Source of the DNA: Candidatus Aegiribacteria sp. MLS_C
GTDB taxonomy: Bacteria > Fermentibacterota > Fermentibacteria > Fermentibacterales > JCC-6
DNA length: 64,000 nucleotides
NCBI GenBank assembly: GCA_002030045.1
Contig: LQBI01000001.1
Span: 124,001 to 188,000, forward strand
Direction of reading: 5' to 3'
Every line of letters begins with the position of its first letter. Position 1 is the first letter of the stretch. Positions 25,135 through 33,687 of the stretch are shown piece by piece. The notes under the pieces are model-generated. The model saw nothing but the letters and a program-made list of their open reading frames with translations, was not told the origin of the DNA and made no database searches. A program made the position numbers and the translations under genes.

Positions 25135-25698
25135 ATGGACCAGCATACTGTGAAGGAGCGAAAGCTCAAGACTGAGATTCATTTCAAGAACGCCATCAGG
25201 AAGGACCTGGTTGAGAGTGTCCGCCAGCTGCATGAGTGGCAGGAAAGGCTCAACACAATACATAACATCCGTAAGGAGAAGAAGCTCCGGAGGACGGTGG
25301 CGAGGTACAGGGAATACATCGAGGACATGAGGGAATTCCTGGATCCCCTTCTCGATGAGCTGGAGGATAGCATCAAGGCGGAGATGAGCTTCAGCGAGGA
25401 GGAGATCGGCCAGTTCAGGGAAGAGGTGAAGGAGGATTCTAAGCTTGCAGCAGAGGCTCGGGAAGCCTTCGACAGGATCAGGGCGGCGGCGGAAAAGGCC
25501 GAGGACAAGAAACTGACCCCCGAGGAACTGGCGGCTCTCAAGGAAAGCTACAGCAAGGCATGGCGCGCCTTCAGGCTGGAAGAGCACAGGCTGGAGGAGG
25601 CCCGCGAGGAGCTTGAGAGCGAGAAGGTCGACCGCGAGATATTCAAGAGAGAGCTGAAGCGCATTCAGGTGGAGCGTCATTTCATAAAAGAGGTATAG
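25135..25698 (+). CDS. coiled-coil protein of unknown function
   Basis: A 187-residue, highly charged, almost entirely helical protein (Glu/Lys/Arg-rich, heptad-like patterns from about residue 20 to the end). No signal peptide, membrane segment or catalytic motif is seen. ATG 25135 follows AGGGGAG at a good distance; an earlier in-frame start would overlap the palindrome. The MtfA-like gene starts 6 bp after it, so the two may be cotranscribed. Function unknown. Confidence 0.6.
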   Translation: MDQHTVKERKLKTEIHFKNAIRKDLVESVRQLHEWQERLNTIHNIRKEKKLRRTVARYREYIEDMREFLDPLLDELEDSIKAEMSFSEEEIGQFREEVKEDSKLAAEAREAFDRIRAAAEKAEDKKLTPEELAALKESYSKAWRAFRLEEHRLEEAREELESEKVDREIFKRELKRIQVERHFIKEV

Positions 25699-25704
25699 GC
25701 CTCA

Positions 25705-26577
25705 ATGGAGGTCTATCCCGGAAGGAAGATGCAGGTCAGGCTGGGGGTTACCATCCTGGCCTGCACCCTGTTTTCACTTCCATTCATTGCATCCGGAAGG
25801 GCACTGTTCATGGTGCCGCTCGTTTTCGTCGCCGGCGCCGTCTACTATTTCGCCTTCTACAGCACGAGGTACAGGAGACGACGGAGGATAGCCGCAAACC
25901 CGCTGTCCGAGGGGGACAGGGAAATACTGAGACGGAACGTGTCGTTCTACGGCACACTCGGGGAGAATGACAGGAAGGCATACGAGACCGACCTGGCAGT
26001 ATTCCTGGCCGAACACAGGATAACGGGCGTGGACGACGTCGAGATCACCAGGAAGGTCGCGCTCCTGGTGGCCGCCACAGCTGTCCGTCTGGTATTCCGA
26101 AGACCCGAGTGGGAGTTCAGGGATTTCGGCGAGATACTGGTCTACCCCGGCGGGTTCAGGACCGACGGCACCTACTCCACGGACCTGAACGGTACAGATT
26201 CCGCTGCAGCCGGGCTTGTTCACTCATCGGGCAACGTGATACTGTCGCTGCCGCATCTTCTCAGGGGATTCCAGCACGACAACGATGGCTTCAACGTAGG
26301 GTATCACGAGTTCGCCCACGTCCTGGACGGATACCATCCCGACGGCATTCCCGACGAACTTTCCCTCGGAGCCTACCGACCCTGGGTGGAAGTGATGCAG
26401 AGGGAATTCGAGAAGGTCAGCAGGGGCAGGTCCATACTGAGGCAGTATGCGGGCACAAACCCCGCGGAGTTCTTCGCCTGCGCCGTGGAAGCGTTCTTCG
26501 AGAAGCCCGGGCAGATGAAGGGGAAAGCCCCGGAACTCTACGAGCAGCTCTCAAGGTTCTTCAATCAGAAACCGTGA
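25705..26577 (+). CDS. MtfA-like zinc metallopeptidase (M90)
   Basis: A 290-residue protein with two hydrophobic N-terminal segments (about residues 13-30 and 33-50) and then an MtfA/M90 domain. The zinc-binding motif is YHEFAHVLDGY, with a downstream helix NPAEFFACAVEAFFEKP that supplies the further Glu ligand seen in this family. In E. coli MtfA binds the Mlc repressor and has aminopeptidase activity; here the membrane anchor is an addition. The target is unknown. Confidence 0.87.
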   Translation: MEVYPGRKMQVRLGVTILACTLFSLPFIASGRALFMVPLVFVAGAVYYFAFYSTRYRRRRRIAANPLSEGDREILRRNVSFYGTLGENDRKAYETDLAVFLAEHRITGVDDVEITRKVALLVAATAVRLVFRRPEWEFRDFGEILVYPGGFRTDGTYSTDLNGTDSAAAGLVHSSGNVILSLPHLLRGFQHDNDGFNVGYHEFAHVLDGYHPDGIPDELSLGAYRPWVEVMQREFEKVSRGRSILRQYAGTNPAEFFACAVEAFFEKPGQMKGKAPELYEQLSRFFNQKP

Positions 26578-26637
26578 CAGCGTCGCTGCGCCGCCGGCCC
26601 GCCGGACTGCCGTTAGCCGTCCCCGGGTCAGCGAGTC

Positions 26638-26666
26638 TTGTTTCCCGGCCCGGCCTTGGCGATATT
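26638..26666 (+). promoter_or_regulatory. possible promoter for the diguanylate cyclase gene
   Basis: TTGTTT (26638-26643) and GATATT (26661-26666) are 17 bp apart in the spacer upstream of ATG 26692. The match is moderate. Confidence 0.38.
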
Positions 26667-26691
26667 GGCACACGTAGAGGGAGGGGTTGAC

Positions 26692-27597
26692 ATGAAGATG
26701 ATCATCGTCGCTGACGAGCAGCTCAGGAAAGCCGTCGCCGTGGCCGCCTCGGATCTTGCACTGGAACAGGTCACCGCGGATGACCCTGAAGAGGTCGCGG
26801 AGAGAACAAGGACCTTCGAGTGCTGCATCGTGCTCCTTCAGGCTTCCGTGCTGGGAGCCGGCGGGCCGGGCCTGTTCAGGGAACTGAAAAGGCAGAACGG
26901 CCAGGAAGGCAGGAGCTGCTACATTATCGCGGGAAGCGACGGAAGGGACATTGATGAGCAGTGGCGTGCAGCCGATGCGGGAGCGGACGACTTCGTATCC
27001 GCCGACATGAGCCCCGCAGAGATGAGATCCAGGCTTTCTCTGGCTGTACGTGTAGCCGGTCTCGAGAAGAAACTGATGGACCTGAACAACCGCCTCAGGC
27101 TGCTGGTAAGGACCGACAGCCTCACCGGCCTGCTGAACCATGCCGCAATACTGAGGGAACTGAGCATGGAACTTGATCGCGCAGGAAGGGACGGAAGTCC
27201 CACCAGCATACTCATGGTCGACCTGGACCGTTTCAAACTCATCAACGACAATCTCGGCCATCAGACCGGGGACCGGGTCCTGGTCACCTTCGCAAACCTG
27301 CTTTGCAGGAGCTGCAGGTCCTTCGACAGGATCGGACGCTACGGCGGCGAGGAATTCCTGGTGGTGCTGCCACGGACCACTGGGGAAGAGGCTGCATCGA
27401 TCGCCGAGATGATAAGATCCGGTACCGAAGTTCTCCATCTTGAGGAGGGGGCCTCTCCTCTCAAGCTCACTTGCAGCATCGGCTGCAGCACTGCGGAGGG
27501 ATCGGACCGGCATCCCTCGTCCATGATCGCGACTGTGGATTCGGCCCTTTTCAGGGCCAAGGAATCAGGCAGGAACAGTGTCGTTTCATTCAGATAG
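26692..27597 (+). CDS. diguanylate cyclase with degenerate receiver domain
   Basis: Makes cyclic di-GMP. Residues 1-120 look like a response-regulator receiver, but the phospho-acceptor Asp is absent (IVLLQASVL where a DxxL-type segment is expected) and the conserved Lys is not evident. A short helical linker leads to a GGDEF domain with DSLTGLLNHAA, VDLDRFKLINDNLGH and active site GGEEF. An RxxD inhibitory site (RSFD) sits exactly five residues before GGEEF, so product inhibition is likely. A GAGGGAGGGG ribosome binding site supports ATG 26692. Confidence 0.92.
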   Translation: MKMIIVADEQLRKAVAVAASDLALEQVTADDPEEVAERTRTFECCIVLLQASVLGAGGPGLFRELKRQNGQEGRSCYIIAGSDGRDIDEQWRAADAGADDFVSADMSPAEMRSRLSLAVRVAGLEKKLMDLNNRLRLLVRTDSLTGLLNHAAILRELSMELDRAGRDGSPTSILMVDLDRFKLINDNLGHQTGDRVLVTFANLLCRSCRSFDRIGRYGGEEFLVVLPRTTGEEAASIAEMIRSGTEVLHLEEGASPLKLTCSIGCSTAEGSDRHPSSMIATVDSALFRAKESGRNSVVSFR

Positions 27598-27641
27598 GCG
27601 GACCGGTTCCCGAAATATCTGATGTAAGGGATCGAGAGTGC

Positions 27642-28229
27642 TCACTTCTTGCCGGAGGACCCCGGGACAGTGATGGGTATACCATCCCTGCAGAGAGGGC
27701 ACTCATCCTCCGGCCAGCTTTCGGCATCGGTTGTCAGGAGGGCTCTGTAGGGTACTCCAAGCTCCAGTTTCCCTCCGGTCCTGTCCACTATGAGACCCAC
27801 CTGCGGGACGGCGGCGCCGGCTCCCTCCAGAGCTTCTATGGATTCCACTACGCTGCCGCCCGTAGTACAGACGTCCTCCACCAGAAGCACCCTGTTCCCG
27901 GAAACGATGTCACTGAAACCCGATCTCACTGTCATTCTCGAACTGGCGTCCCGCTGGAGGAAGGCGAAGCACTTTCCCATGTGGAGTGCAGTGGAGAACC
28001 CGAATACCACGGCTCCGTAGGCCGGTGCGCAGACAATGTCTATTTCGTCCCTCAGATCGTCCATCAGGACAGCCATCATCCTTCCGAGTTCGTCGACGAA
28101 GCGAGGTTCCCTGACTATCCTGATCTTCTCGAAGTACTGACTTCCGTGCCTTCCGGAAGTGTACCTGAAGTGGCCCTCGAGGAGCGCATCGCAGGACCTC
28201 AGTATCTCAAGAACCCTTTTTTCGCTCAA
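27642..28229 (-). CDS. pyrE: orotate phosphoribosyltransferase
   Basis: Converts orotate plus PRPP to orotidine 5'-phosphate in pyrimidine synthesis. The N-terminal region GHFRYTSGRHGSQYFEK and the PRPP-binding loop VLLVEDVCTTGGSV are diagnostic. TTG 28229 has GGGAGG upstream. The C-terminal tail contains a CPLC pair not needed for catalysis. No other pyrimidine gene is adjacent apart from pyrH and tmk elsewhere in the window. It converges on the cyclase gene, with a 44-bp gap. Confidence 0.93.
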   Translation of the reverse strand: MSEKRVLEILRSCDALLEGHFRYTSGRHGSQYFEKIRIVREPRFVDELGRMMAVLMDDLRDEIDIVCAPAYGAVVFGFSTALHMGKCFAFLQRDASSRMTVRSGFSDIVSGNRVLLVEDVCTTGGSVVESIEALEGAGAAVPQVGLIVDRTGGKLELGVPYRALLTTDAESWPEDECPLCRDGIPITVPGSSGKK

Positions 28230-28275
28230 ATCGGTCCTCCCTCCCGGTGGACAGGCGGTCCCGGATGGGGAGCCG

Positions 28276-29523
28276 CTACTGGGAAAAGCTGAAGGGATAG
28301 GTTACGGGCAGGGGGCCCTCGTCTTCGTCCACGGCGCCGAACCGCCATGTTCCCACGGTTGAGGCAAGCTCCATGTCGAAGGCCGGGTTCATAGTGTTGG
28401 ATTCCAGTATCGTAACATCGGACACCCTCCCGCTGGGTTCAATGAGCATCTCTATCACCACGGTGCCCGACAGCAGCGGATCGGATCTCAGGTACTTGTT
28501 GTAGATGAAGGTGACCGCGCTCTCCTTCGAGGTCAGCACCTCCCTAACCTCGCTGGAGGTCCTGGAGCTGTAGAGGGAGCCCGGCTCGGTCTGCAGCACC
28601 ATGTCATCATCTATGTTCACCTCGGAGAAGACCATGCTCACGGGATTCTCGGAAACCGTCTCTATCGTACCACCCGTACCAGTGAACCTCGTGGGGTCCC
28701 TGCCGGAACCCTGTCCTGAACCCGCCACCTCATGTCCGGCGGAGGTCATGTTCAGCGGGCCTACCTCCTCGAGTGCCGCCATCTGGGCGCCGCCGTTGAG
28801 GATAGCGTTCAGCTGCTCTATGCTCATGGAGCCCGACCGGCCTGAAGCGTCGAAGGATGCCGTGTCCGGGTAAGCCGGGGAGGTGACGCCGGAGGAAGCC
28901 GCCTGAAGGATTTCCTGCGGATCCGGTCCGGTGTCGGACGAACCGGCTGCGATATCGGTTTCCGCCTGTGCCAGTTCGGTCTGCGACGGTCCGGGCTGCA
29001 GCTGGTACATTATGGTATAGAGCTGTCCCGGGTTCGTGCTGCAGGACTGGACGGTGGTCCTGTAGCCGTCGGCCATCAGCGTGAAGGTATAGACCTCACC
29101 TCCTATCAGGTTGTCGTGTATGTAGGGTGTGGACCCCAGGAAATGCCCATCCATGAAGACAAGGGCCCCTCGGGGTTCTCCCTGTATAAGGACCGTGGCC
29201 ATGCTCTCGTCCCTTACGGTGTCGAGTATCTCCCTGAGCCGGGGGTTCTCCCACGGGCCGAGGTCATAGTAGGGATCCAGGAGAAGTAGGCTGTGAAAGG
29301 AAGCCTGGGTTCTGTCCGGCTGCCCTATGCCGAAGTAGGCCGCCCCCAGCCTGTGGTAGGCCCGGATCTCCTCGTCGAGGGTCAGTCCACCCCTGTCCAG
29401 GAGGTTCTCCAGCGATTCGATGCTGCCGTTCATGTCGCCCATTAGATACAGGTCTATCGCCTCGTCAACGGAGGCCGCCTGTGCGGACAGTGATAGAAGT
29501 AGGCAAATTACCAGATGGACCAC
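28276..29523 (-). CDS. PEGA-domain and TonB C-terminal-domain envelope protein
   Basis: A 415-residue exported protein. Order: signal peptide (MVHLVICLLLSLSAQAA), a TPR-like helical region (about 20-95), and a PEGA domain (GALVFMDGHFLGSTPY). A low-complexity Ser/Gly-rich linker follows, then a TonB/AgmX-type C-terminal domain (LLSGTVVIEMLIEPSGRVSD ... WRFGAV). Such proteins bridge the periplasm or act in gliding and secretion machines, but it lacks a TonB-type N-terminal anchor. GTG 29523 has GGGAGG upstream; the longer frame adds a poor lead. It lies upstream of pyrE on the same strand. Confidence 0.75.
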   Translation of the reverse strand: MVHLVICLLLSLSAQAASVDEAIDLYLMGDMNGSIESLENLLDRGGLTLDEEIRAYHRLGAAYFGIGQPDRTQASFHSLLLLDPYYDLGPWENPRLREILDTVRDESMATVLIQGEPRGALVFMDGHFLGSTPYIHDNLIGGEVYTFTLMADGYRTTVQSCSTNPGQLYTIMYQLQPGPSQTELAQAETDIAAGSSDTGPDPQEILQAASSGVTSPAYPDTASFDASGRSGSMSIEQLNAILNGGAQMAALEEVGPLNMTSAGHEVAGSGQGSGRDPTRFTGTGGTIETVSENPVSMVFSEVNIDDDMVLQTEPGSLYSSRTSSEVREVLTSKESAVTFIYNKYLRSDPLLSGTVVIEMLIEPSGRVSDVTILESNTMNPAFDMELASTVGTWRFGAVDEDEGPLPVTYPFSFSQ

Positions 29524-29549
29524 ATCAACCTCCCGAATAAACAATGAAG

Positions 29550-29599
29550 AGGCGGGCGCCAATCGTCAACGGACCCGCTTCTTGACGATGGCGCCGCCT
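29550..29599. repeat. long imperfect inverted repeat in a divergent spacer
   Basis: The arms at 29550-29569 and 29582-29599 are complementary except for two single-base bulges (GGCGCCAATCGTCAA against TTGACGATGGCGCC), around a 12-nt loop. It sits between divergently transcribed genes, in the leader of both. A weak T-run (AATTTT) follows on the plus side. Confidence 0.6.
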
Positions 29600-29653
29600 G
29601 GAACAATTTTCCTCATGCGGAGTTATAGCAGTGCGATCGGAGGTGCAGGCCAA

Positions 29654-30232
29654 ATGAACAGAGGATATGGAACGAATACGATGGAAAAGTCCGGACTAAC
29701 GACCCTGTTGATCTCCCTTTCACTGTCCATGGTGCTGATGGCGTGCTGGAACCCTTTCTCCCCCGAAAGCAAACCCAGTGAGTCCGAGCAGTACTACAGT
29801 CCGTGCGACAGTGCATGGAAGGTGCTCAAGAACCTCCAGTACGCCTACGTCAGCCGTGACATCGGCCATTACCTGGACTGTTTCCGGGACGATTTCGAGT
29901 TCCATCTCCTGGAGATAGACTGGGACGACTACGACGGTGACGGAATAATCGACGAATACTGGGGTCTCGACCTCGAGGAAGCTTTCCACGAGGTCATGTT
30001 CAACAATGTAAGCACCATAGAGCTTACGCTCTCAGGCGATAGCCAGAGCCCCTGGACCGGCGACTCCACAGGACAGTCCCTGCAGCTCACCCGTACATTC
30101 GACCTCAAGGTCTACACCAGCGATGACCCGCCGGAGGGCTTCAGGGCGTCGGGTGAGGCCCTGTTCATCTGCCGGCCTGATTCAACGGGCGAGTGGTACA
30201 TCTGGCAGTGGTGGGACCAGTCGGAATTCTGA
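29654..30232 (+). CDS. lipoprotein of unknown function
   Basis: A 192-residue lipoprotein. A hydrophobic stretch ends in lipobox VLMACW (Cys about 28). The mature part is acidic, with SDAW-type segments and DDYDGDGIIDEYWG, which resembles a calcium-binding dockerin-like or EF-hand loop. Its end, EWYIWQWWDQ, is similar in style to NTF2-like domains of secreted proteins in this genome. ATG 29654 has GGAGGT nine bases upstream; ATG 29681 also keeps the lipobox. Function unknown. Confidence 0.65.
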   Translation: MNRGYGTNTMEKSGLTTLLISLSLSMVLMACWNPFSPESKPSESEQYYSPCDSAWKVLKNLQYAYVSRDIGHYLDCFRDDFEFHLLEIDWDDYDGDGIIDEYWGLDLEEAFHEVMFNNVSTIELTLSGDSQSPWTGDSTGQSLQLTRTFDLKVYTSDDPPEGFRASGEALFICRPDSTGEWYIWQWWDQSEF

Positions 30233-30248
30233 GTTTCCCTGAGGCCCG

Positions 30249-32108
30249 TTGAAGCACCTTATCCAGGTTCTTCTTCTTGTTTACGCTTGTAATGCCGGAG
30301 ATACCTGCGCATGGTGGTTATTCCTCTCCGATCGCGGTCCGGGGCTTGAGGAGAGGCTGGAGACCAGGACCCTGGAGCTTCAGCTTTCCCCATCCCATGA
30401 AAGGCGACTGGCCGCCGGACTGACAGAGGCTGACGAGCTGGATCTCCCTCCATTCCGGGAGTACGTGGACCGGATAGCATCCCATCCAGCATGCCTTGCT
30501 ATCAGGACCACATCGCGTTATCTGAACGCCGTGAGCGTTACGATACGTGGCAGCGATGCCGGTTTACTCCTCGAACTCCCCTTCGTCGCCGGAATACGCC
30601 CGGTGGCCGTCAGCACTTTCAGTCCCCCGGATTTGGCGCCCCTCTTCCCGGCCAGGTCCCTGATGACCGATTCACAGCTCCGTCTGGTGGGGCTGGACAA
30701 GCTCCACGAAAGGGGCTGGATGGGCCGGGGTGTTGTGGTGGGGGTGCTTGACTCGGGTTTCGACCTGGTGCACGAATGTTTCTCGAGCATCGACATAATA
30801 GACATGTACGACTTCGTGAGCGACGATCCCGACCCCTCCCAGCAGCCGGGCGACCCTCCGGGTCAGTCCACCCACGGGACAGCCGTGCTTTCGGTAATGG
30901 GCGGATACGTTCCGGATCAGTACTGCGGCGGCATTCCCGAGGCATCCTTCATACTTGCCAAGACGGAAGACATCAGCGACGAGTACCAGGCGGAGGAGGA
31001 CTACTGGGTGGCCGGGCTCGAATGGATAGAGGCCGGAGGAGGACAGCTTGTCAACAGTTCCCTTGCCTATATCGACTGGTACACGTATCCCGACCTGGAC
31101 GGCAACACCGCGGTCACCACCGTGGCCGCCGACGCCGCAGCTTCCAGGGGCATGATGGTTTACAACTCCATAGGGAACTCGGGACCGGGCGAAGGGTCCC
31201 TGCTGGCGCCGGCGGACGGGGATTCGGTGTTCGCCTGCGGTGCAGTGGACCCATCCGGCGTGGTGGTGGACTTCTCCTCCCGGGGACCGACATATGACGG
31301 CAGGATAAAGCCCGACGGATGCGCACTGGGACTGGGGGTCGCCATGGCGGGACAGGGCGCCGGAGGTTTTGTTCAGGGGAACGGTACATCCTTCTCCTCC
31401 CCTCTGGTGGCCTCGGCCGCTGCGGCGGTGGCGGGGGCGCACCCGGAATGGGACATGGTGAGGGTCATGGAAGTGCTCAGGAACACCGCTTCAAGCAGCG
31501 GGTCACCGGACAACAGCATCGGTTACGGTATCGTCGATGCATACGCGGCGCTAATGTACAGGTCCGTGACCGGAGTGGTGAGGTTAAGCTCCAGCTCCGC
31601 CACGGTACCAGACTATCCTCTCGTAGTGATAACCGGTGATTCGGTCTTTCAGACATTGAGCAACGCCGAAGGCTGGTTCGCCCTCTCGCCATGGGTCCTG
31701 GGAGATTTCACAGTCTCCGGAGGAGGCGGGGAAGGCCAGGTCATACCCGTCACCGGCAGCCTGTCGGAGGAGGGGGTCGAGATAACCGTATATGTTGACC
31801 TGGATCCCTCGGACTCCCCTCCGACGGTCTTTCCGAATCCCTCCAGCGAAGGGGTCTACGTGGGCTTCGACCTTACCTCGGGGCCGGCCGACGTGTGCCT
31901 GTCAGTGTTCGACCTCACGGGTCAGCCGGTTCACGGCCTCTGCAGGACCGGGCTCGAACCGGGTTCCTACAGGGCACCTCTGCCCGGTGAGGCTTTCTAC
32001 TGGGACGGAACATGTGACGATGGCGGTCAGGCGGCATCAGGGGTATATATTATCTCCCTGCGGACAGGCGGGTCCACGGAACTGCTCAAGTGCACCATCG
32101 TGCGCTGA
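30249..32108 (+). CDS. subtilisin-like serine protease (S8) with C-terminal sorting-type domain
   Basis: A 619-residue secreted protease. A hydrophobic leader precedes an inhibitor-like propeptide region (about 20-135). The S8 catalytic domain has Asp in VLDSGFD, His in STHGTAVLS and Ser in GNGTSFSSPLVA, plus the oxyanion NSIGNSG. After it come a small beta domain and a C-terminal segment (VFPNPSSEGVYVGFDL ... GVYIISLRTGG) like the type IX secretion or FlgD-type tails of FCB bacteria. TTG 30249 is the only start in range. Substrate unknown. Confidence 0.88.
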   Translation: MKHLIQVLLLVYACNAGDTCAWWLFLSDRGPGLEERLETRTLELQLSPSHERRLAAGLTEADELDLPPFREYVDRIASHPACLAIRTTSRYLNAVSVTIRGSDAGLLLELPFVAGIRPVAVSTFSPPDLAPLFPARSLMTDSQLRLVGLDKLHERGWMGRGVVVGVLDSGFDLVHECFSSIDIIDMYDFVSDDPDPSQQPGDPPGQSTHGTAVLSVMGGYVPDQYCGGIPEASFILAKTEDISDEYQAEEDYWVAGLEWIEAGGGQLVNSSLAYIDWYTYPDLDGNTAVTTVAADAAASRGMMVYNSIGNSGPGEGSLLAPADGDSVFACGAVDPSGVVVDFSSRGPTYDGRIKPDGCALGLGVAMAGQGAGGFVQGNGTSFSSPLVASAAAAVAGAHPEWDMVRVMEVLRNTASSSGSPDNSIGYGIVDAYAALMYRSVTGVVRLSSSSATVPDYPLVVITGDSVFQTLSNAEGWFALSPWVLGDFTVSGGGGEGQVIPVTGSLSEEGVEITVYVDLDPSDSPPTVFPNPSSEGVYVGFDLTSGPADVCLSVFDLTGQPVHGLCRTGLEPGSYRAPLPGEAFYWDGTCDDGGQAASGVYIISLRTGGSTELLKCTIVR

Positions 32109-32138
32109 TCATCCCGGCAAGGGGGTAGACACCGGAAC

Positions 32139-32642
32139 ATGCTGTTTAGGACTCTGGCCATTCTGGTCCTGATAGGCCTTCTCTGGGCCCTTGGGATCAT
32201 CGATCCGGGCGGACTGCCATGGGATTCGCAGGAGTTCAGGGTAAGCGGTGCAACCGTACTTATCTATCTGGTCTGGAGCGCTGTGGAGACCGTATACAGA
32301 CGGGGAAGGACCGGTCTTCCCTATGCGGTGTTCTACTCAGTCCTGCTGGTGACGGCGCTGGATTCCTTCCTGCTGGAACTCACTACCTGGTCTTCTCCGT
32401 GGTCCCTTCGATGGGCCGGACTGCTGATCTTCGCGGCCGGCTCCGGTCTTCGGATCCGGGCTTTCCGCCTGGGTTCCGCCGGCCTTCTGAGGGCCGGCAG
32501 GTACCTGCAGCTAGCGGGGCTTCCCTCTGCCCTGGGGAGCGTGGCAGGCCTCGTGCTGGCTGCGGTCGCCGGTATCCCGGGTTCCGTCCACGAGGAACCC
32601 GGTCAGCAGGAGGATGCGGAACTTGATGAAGGTGCTTCTTGA
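32139..32642 (+). CDS. multi-pass membrane protein of unknown function
   Basis: A 167-residue protein with about four or five hydrophobic segments (starting at residues 3, 36, 62, 88 and 125) and an acidic C-terminus. The stretch LRWAGLLIFAAGSGLRIRAF is reminiscent of isoprenylcysteine methyltransferase-like membrane proteins, but it is too weak to assign. The stop overlaps dtd by 4 bp, suggesting cotranscription. Confidence 0.6.
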   Translation: MLFRTLAILVLIGLLWALGIIDPGGLPWDSQEFRVSGATVLIYLVWSAVETVYRRGRTGLPYAVFYSVLLVTALDSFLLELTTWSSPWSLRWAGLLIFAAGSGLRIRAFRLGSAGLLRAGRYLQLAGLPSALGSVAGLVLAAVAGIPGSVHEEPGQQEDAELDEGAS

Positions 32643-33091
32643 AGGCGCTGATCCAGAGGGTTTCCAGCGCATCCGTCTCGTCGGAAGGGATTCTCAGGGG
32701 TTCCATAGGAAGGGGTCTCCTGGTGCTGGCCGGTTTCGGCAGATCGGACACCGAGAGGGACCTGGAGTGGATGACCGGCAAGGTCCTGGGCCTGCGGGTA
32801 TTCCCCGACGACGACAGCAACATGAACCTCTCGGTAACGGAAGTGGGCGGTGGCATCCTTGTCGTCAGCCAGTTCACCCTCCATGCGGACACCAGGAAGG
32901 GAAGGCGTCCCAGTTTCATGGCGGCTGCCGATCCTTCCGAGGCAGAGACACTTTACGACCTGTTCGTGAGCATGCTGGCAGGATCGGGCCTGGAGGTCAG
33001 CTCGGGAGTCTTCGGGAGCATGATGAAGGTCAGCCTTGTGAACGAGGGTCCTGTGACCCTGATGATCGATTCGCCATCGGAGAGGGAATAG
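32639..33091 (+). CDS. dtd: D-aminoacyl-tRNA deacylase
   Basis: Removes D-amino acids mistakenly attached to tRNA. The family motifs SQFTLHADTRKGRRPSF and NEGPVTLMIDSP (the cis Gly-Pro pair) are intact, and the length of 150 is typical. TTG 32639 gives the conserved start MKALIQRVSSASV and overlaps the upstream stop. Confidence 0.95.
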   Translation: MKALIQRVSSASVSSEGILRGSIGRGLLVLAGFGRSDTERDLEWMTGKVLGLRVFPDDDSNMNLSVTEVGGGILVVSQFTLHADTRKGRRPSFMAAADPSEAETLYDLFVSMLAGSGLEVSSGVFGSMMKVSLVNEGPVTLMIDSPSERE

Positions 33092-33095
33092 AGAA

Positions 33096-33686
33096 GTGTG
33101 GTGGTACCCTGCCGAAGAACCGCTCGTTCTGGCAAGCAGGTCGCCCAGGAGGAGAACCATACTGGAGATGGCGGGAATACCATTCGTTCAGATCCCCGGT
33201 GGTATCGAGGAGACGGACATGGAAGGCGGACCTGAGGAAGTCGTGGTCCACTGGGCCGCCAGGAAGGCCGGCAGTGTCGGGGAACTCTCGAAGGGAAGAC
33301 CCGTGCTCGGTGCGGATACCATGGTAGCCATGGAGGACCATCTTCTAGGCAAGCCCCGGGATCCCGGGGAGGCGTCCGAGATGCTTGGACGGCTCTCGGG
33401 AAAGTGGCATTCCGTCTTCGGAGGCGTTGCGCTGATGTGGCCTGAGAGGGGCCTCGACTTCAGTTTCTGCGAGGAGACCCGGGTGAAGTTCAGGGAACTC
33501 ACCCCCGATGAGATAAGGGCATACGTGAATACCGGCGAGCCTCTGGACAAGGCCGGAGCCTACGGTATACAGGGTTTCGGATGTGTTCTCGTGGAGAGCA
33601 TCAGGGGATGCTATTTCAATGTCATGGGGCTTCCCGTCTCGAGATTCGTGCACGAGTTCAGGGACAGGCTCCTGAAAGGGCATTGA
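33096..33686 (+). CDS. maf: Maf-family nucleotide pyrophosphatase
   Basis: A nucleoside triphosphate pyrophosphatase thought to remove non-canonical nucleotides and to affect septation. The N-terminal LASRSPRRRTILEMAGI, the GADTMVAMEDHLLGKPRD segment and DKAGAYGIQGFG are diagnostic. GTG 33096 lies 4 bp after dtd. Confidence 0.93.
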   Translation: MWWYPAEEPLVLASRSPRRRTILEMAGIPFVQIPGGIEETDMEGGPEEVVVHWAARKAGSVGELSKGRPVLGADTMVAMEDHLLGKPRDPGEASEMLGRLSGKWHSVFGGVALMWPERGLDFSFCEETRVKFRELTPDEIRAYVNTGEPLDKAGAYGIQGFGCVLVESIRGCYFNVMGLPVSRFVHEFRDRLLKGH

Positions 33687-33687
33687 T

